This document shows, one piece after another, positions 7,499 to 7,938 of a DNA stretch of 7,938 bases. Position numbers and translations under genes: made by a program. The stretch's first letter is position 1. Each line of letters opens with the position of its first letter. Under the pieces are notes generated by a model. The model did no database searches, was not told the DNA's origin, and worked only from the letters and a program-made list of their open reading frames with translations. The stretch spans positions 1 to 7,938 of the forward strand of contig CAKTPC010000091.1 in assembly GCA_934590505.1 (NCBI GenBank). Direction: 5' to 3'. The DNA is from an uncultured Oscillospiraceae bacterium (lineage in GTDB: Bacteria; Bacillota; Clostridia; Oscillospirales; Oscillospiraceae).

Positions 7499-7938
7499 AT
7501 GGCAAAACAGGTTTTTAACAGAAACAAGCCCCATTGCAACATCGGCACCATCGGCCACATCGACCACGGCAAGACCACTCTGACCGCTGCCATCACCAAG
7601 TATCTGGCAATGCTCGGCGGCGCTGAGTACACCGACTACTCTTCCATCGACAAGGCTCCCGAAGAGAGAGAGCGTGGTATCACCATCAACACCGCTCACG
7701 TCGAGTACGAGACCTATGATCGTCAGGGCCACAACTACAAGACCGGCGAAGACTGCGAGATCAAGGGTCGTCACTACGCCCACGTCGACTGCCCGGGCCA
7801 CGCCGACTATATCAAGAACATGATCACCGGTGCTGCTCAGATGGATGGCGCTATCCTCGTTATCGCCGCTTCCGACGGCCCCATGGCTCAGACTCGTGAG
7901 CACCTCCTGCTCGCCCGTCAGGTCAACGTTCCTTCCGT
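7499..7938 (+). CDS. tuf: Elongation factor Tu, N-terminal part (cut by window end)
   Basis: The first 146 codons of EF-Tu, the GTPase that delivers aminoacyl-tRNA to the ribosome. The ATG at 7499 follows AGGAGG (7485-7490) by eight bases and lies 31 bases after the fusA stop. Visible motifs are GHIDHGKTTLT (P-loop), the switch I segment APEERERGITINTAHVEY, DCPGHADYIKNMITGAAQMDGAIL (G3 and the following helix) and TREHLLLARQVNVP. The NKxD motif falls beyond the edge. The unusual feature is between Thr72 and Arg91. EF-Tu proteins normally have two residues between this Thr and the RHYAHVD strand, while here there are 18 (positions 73-90, starting YDRQGHNY and including Cys86). The insertion keeps frame and all catalytic motifs, so the gene appears functional. 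Last visible gene of the str operon. Confidence 0.97.
   Translation, partial: MAKQVFNRNKPHCNIGTIGHIDHGKTTLTAAITKYLAMLGGAEYTDYSSIDKAPEERERGITINTAHVEYETYDRQGHNYKTGEDCEIKGRHYAHVDCPGHADYIKNMITGAAQMDGAILVIAASDGPMAQTREHLLLARQVNVPS

Overview
The window looks like chromosomal DNA of a Gram-positive anaerobe of the class Clostridia, plausibly a gut Oscillospiraceae/Ruminococcaceae relative. The pointers are a SUF iron-sulfur locus with the Gram-positive scaffold SufU, a surface protein ending in a SPxTGD sortase-type signal, strong AGGAGG-like ribosome binding sites, a 141-residue S12 with the Firmicutes-type N-terminal insertion, and fairly GC-rich coding DNA. The family-level placement is inference. 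No mobile element, CRISPR array, tRNA or rRNA gene was recognised.

Layout. (1) Bases 1-1884, plus strand: the 3' end of a SUF operon. The C-terminus of a SufB/SufD-family protein (probably SufD) is followed after one base by sufS (cysteine desulfurase), which overlaps sufU (sulfur acceptor/scaffold) by 11 bases. A perfect 14-bp hairpin closes the unit. (2) Bases 1885-3144: a stand-alone gene with its own promoter-like sequence. It encodes a secreted, Cys-rich-repeat protein predicted to be anchored to the cell wall, and ends at a 16-bp hairpin that also lies directly behind the convergent corA gene. (3) Bases 3145-4126, minus strand: corA, a magnesium channel, with its own promoter. (4) Bases 4193-7938, plus strand: a str operon with a near-consensus promoter, a leader of about 108 bases, then rpsL (S12), rpsG (S7), fusA (EF-G) and tuf (EF-Tu, cut by the window end).

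How the parts work together. SufS takes sulfur from cysteine and SufU relays it to the SufBCD scaffold for Fe-S cluster building. The str operon makes two small-subunit decoding/assembly proteins and the two elongation-cycle GTPases. CorA (Mg2+ uptake) and the wall protein are separate transcription units lying between these two housekeeping loci.

Most of the window is ordinary housekeeping sequence. The points that stand out are an insertion of about 16 residues in the G domain of EF-Tu, the uncharacterised Cys-repeat wall protein with one degenerate repeat, a str operon that starts with its own promoter next to corA rather than following rpoBC, and two possibly structured untranslated regions (the rpsL leader and the S12-S7 spacer). 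I found no convincing evidence of an entirely new multi-gene system.
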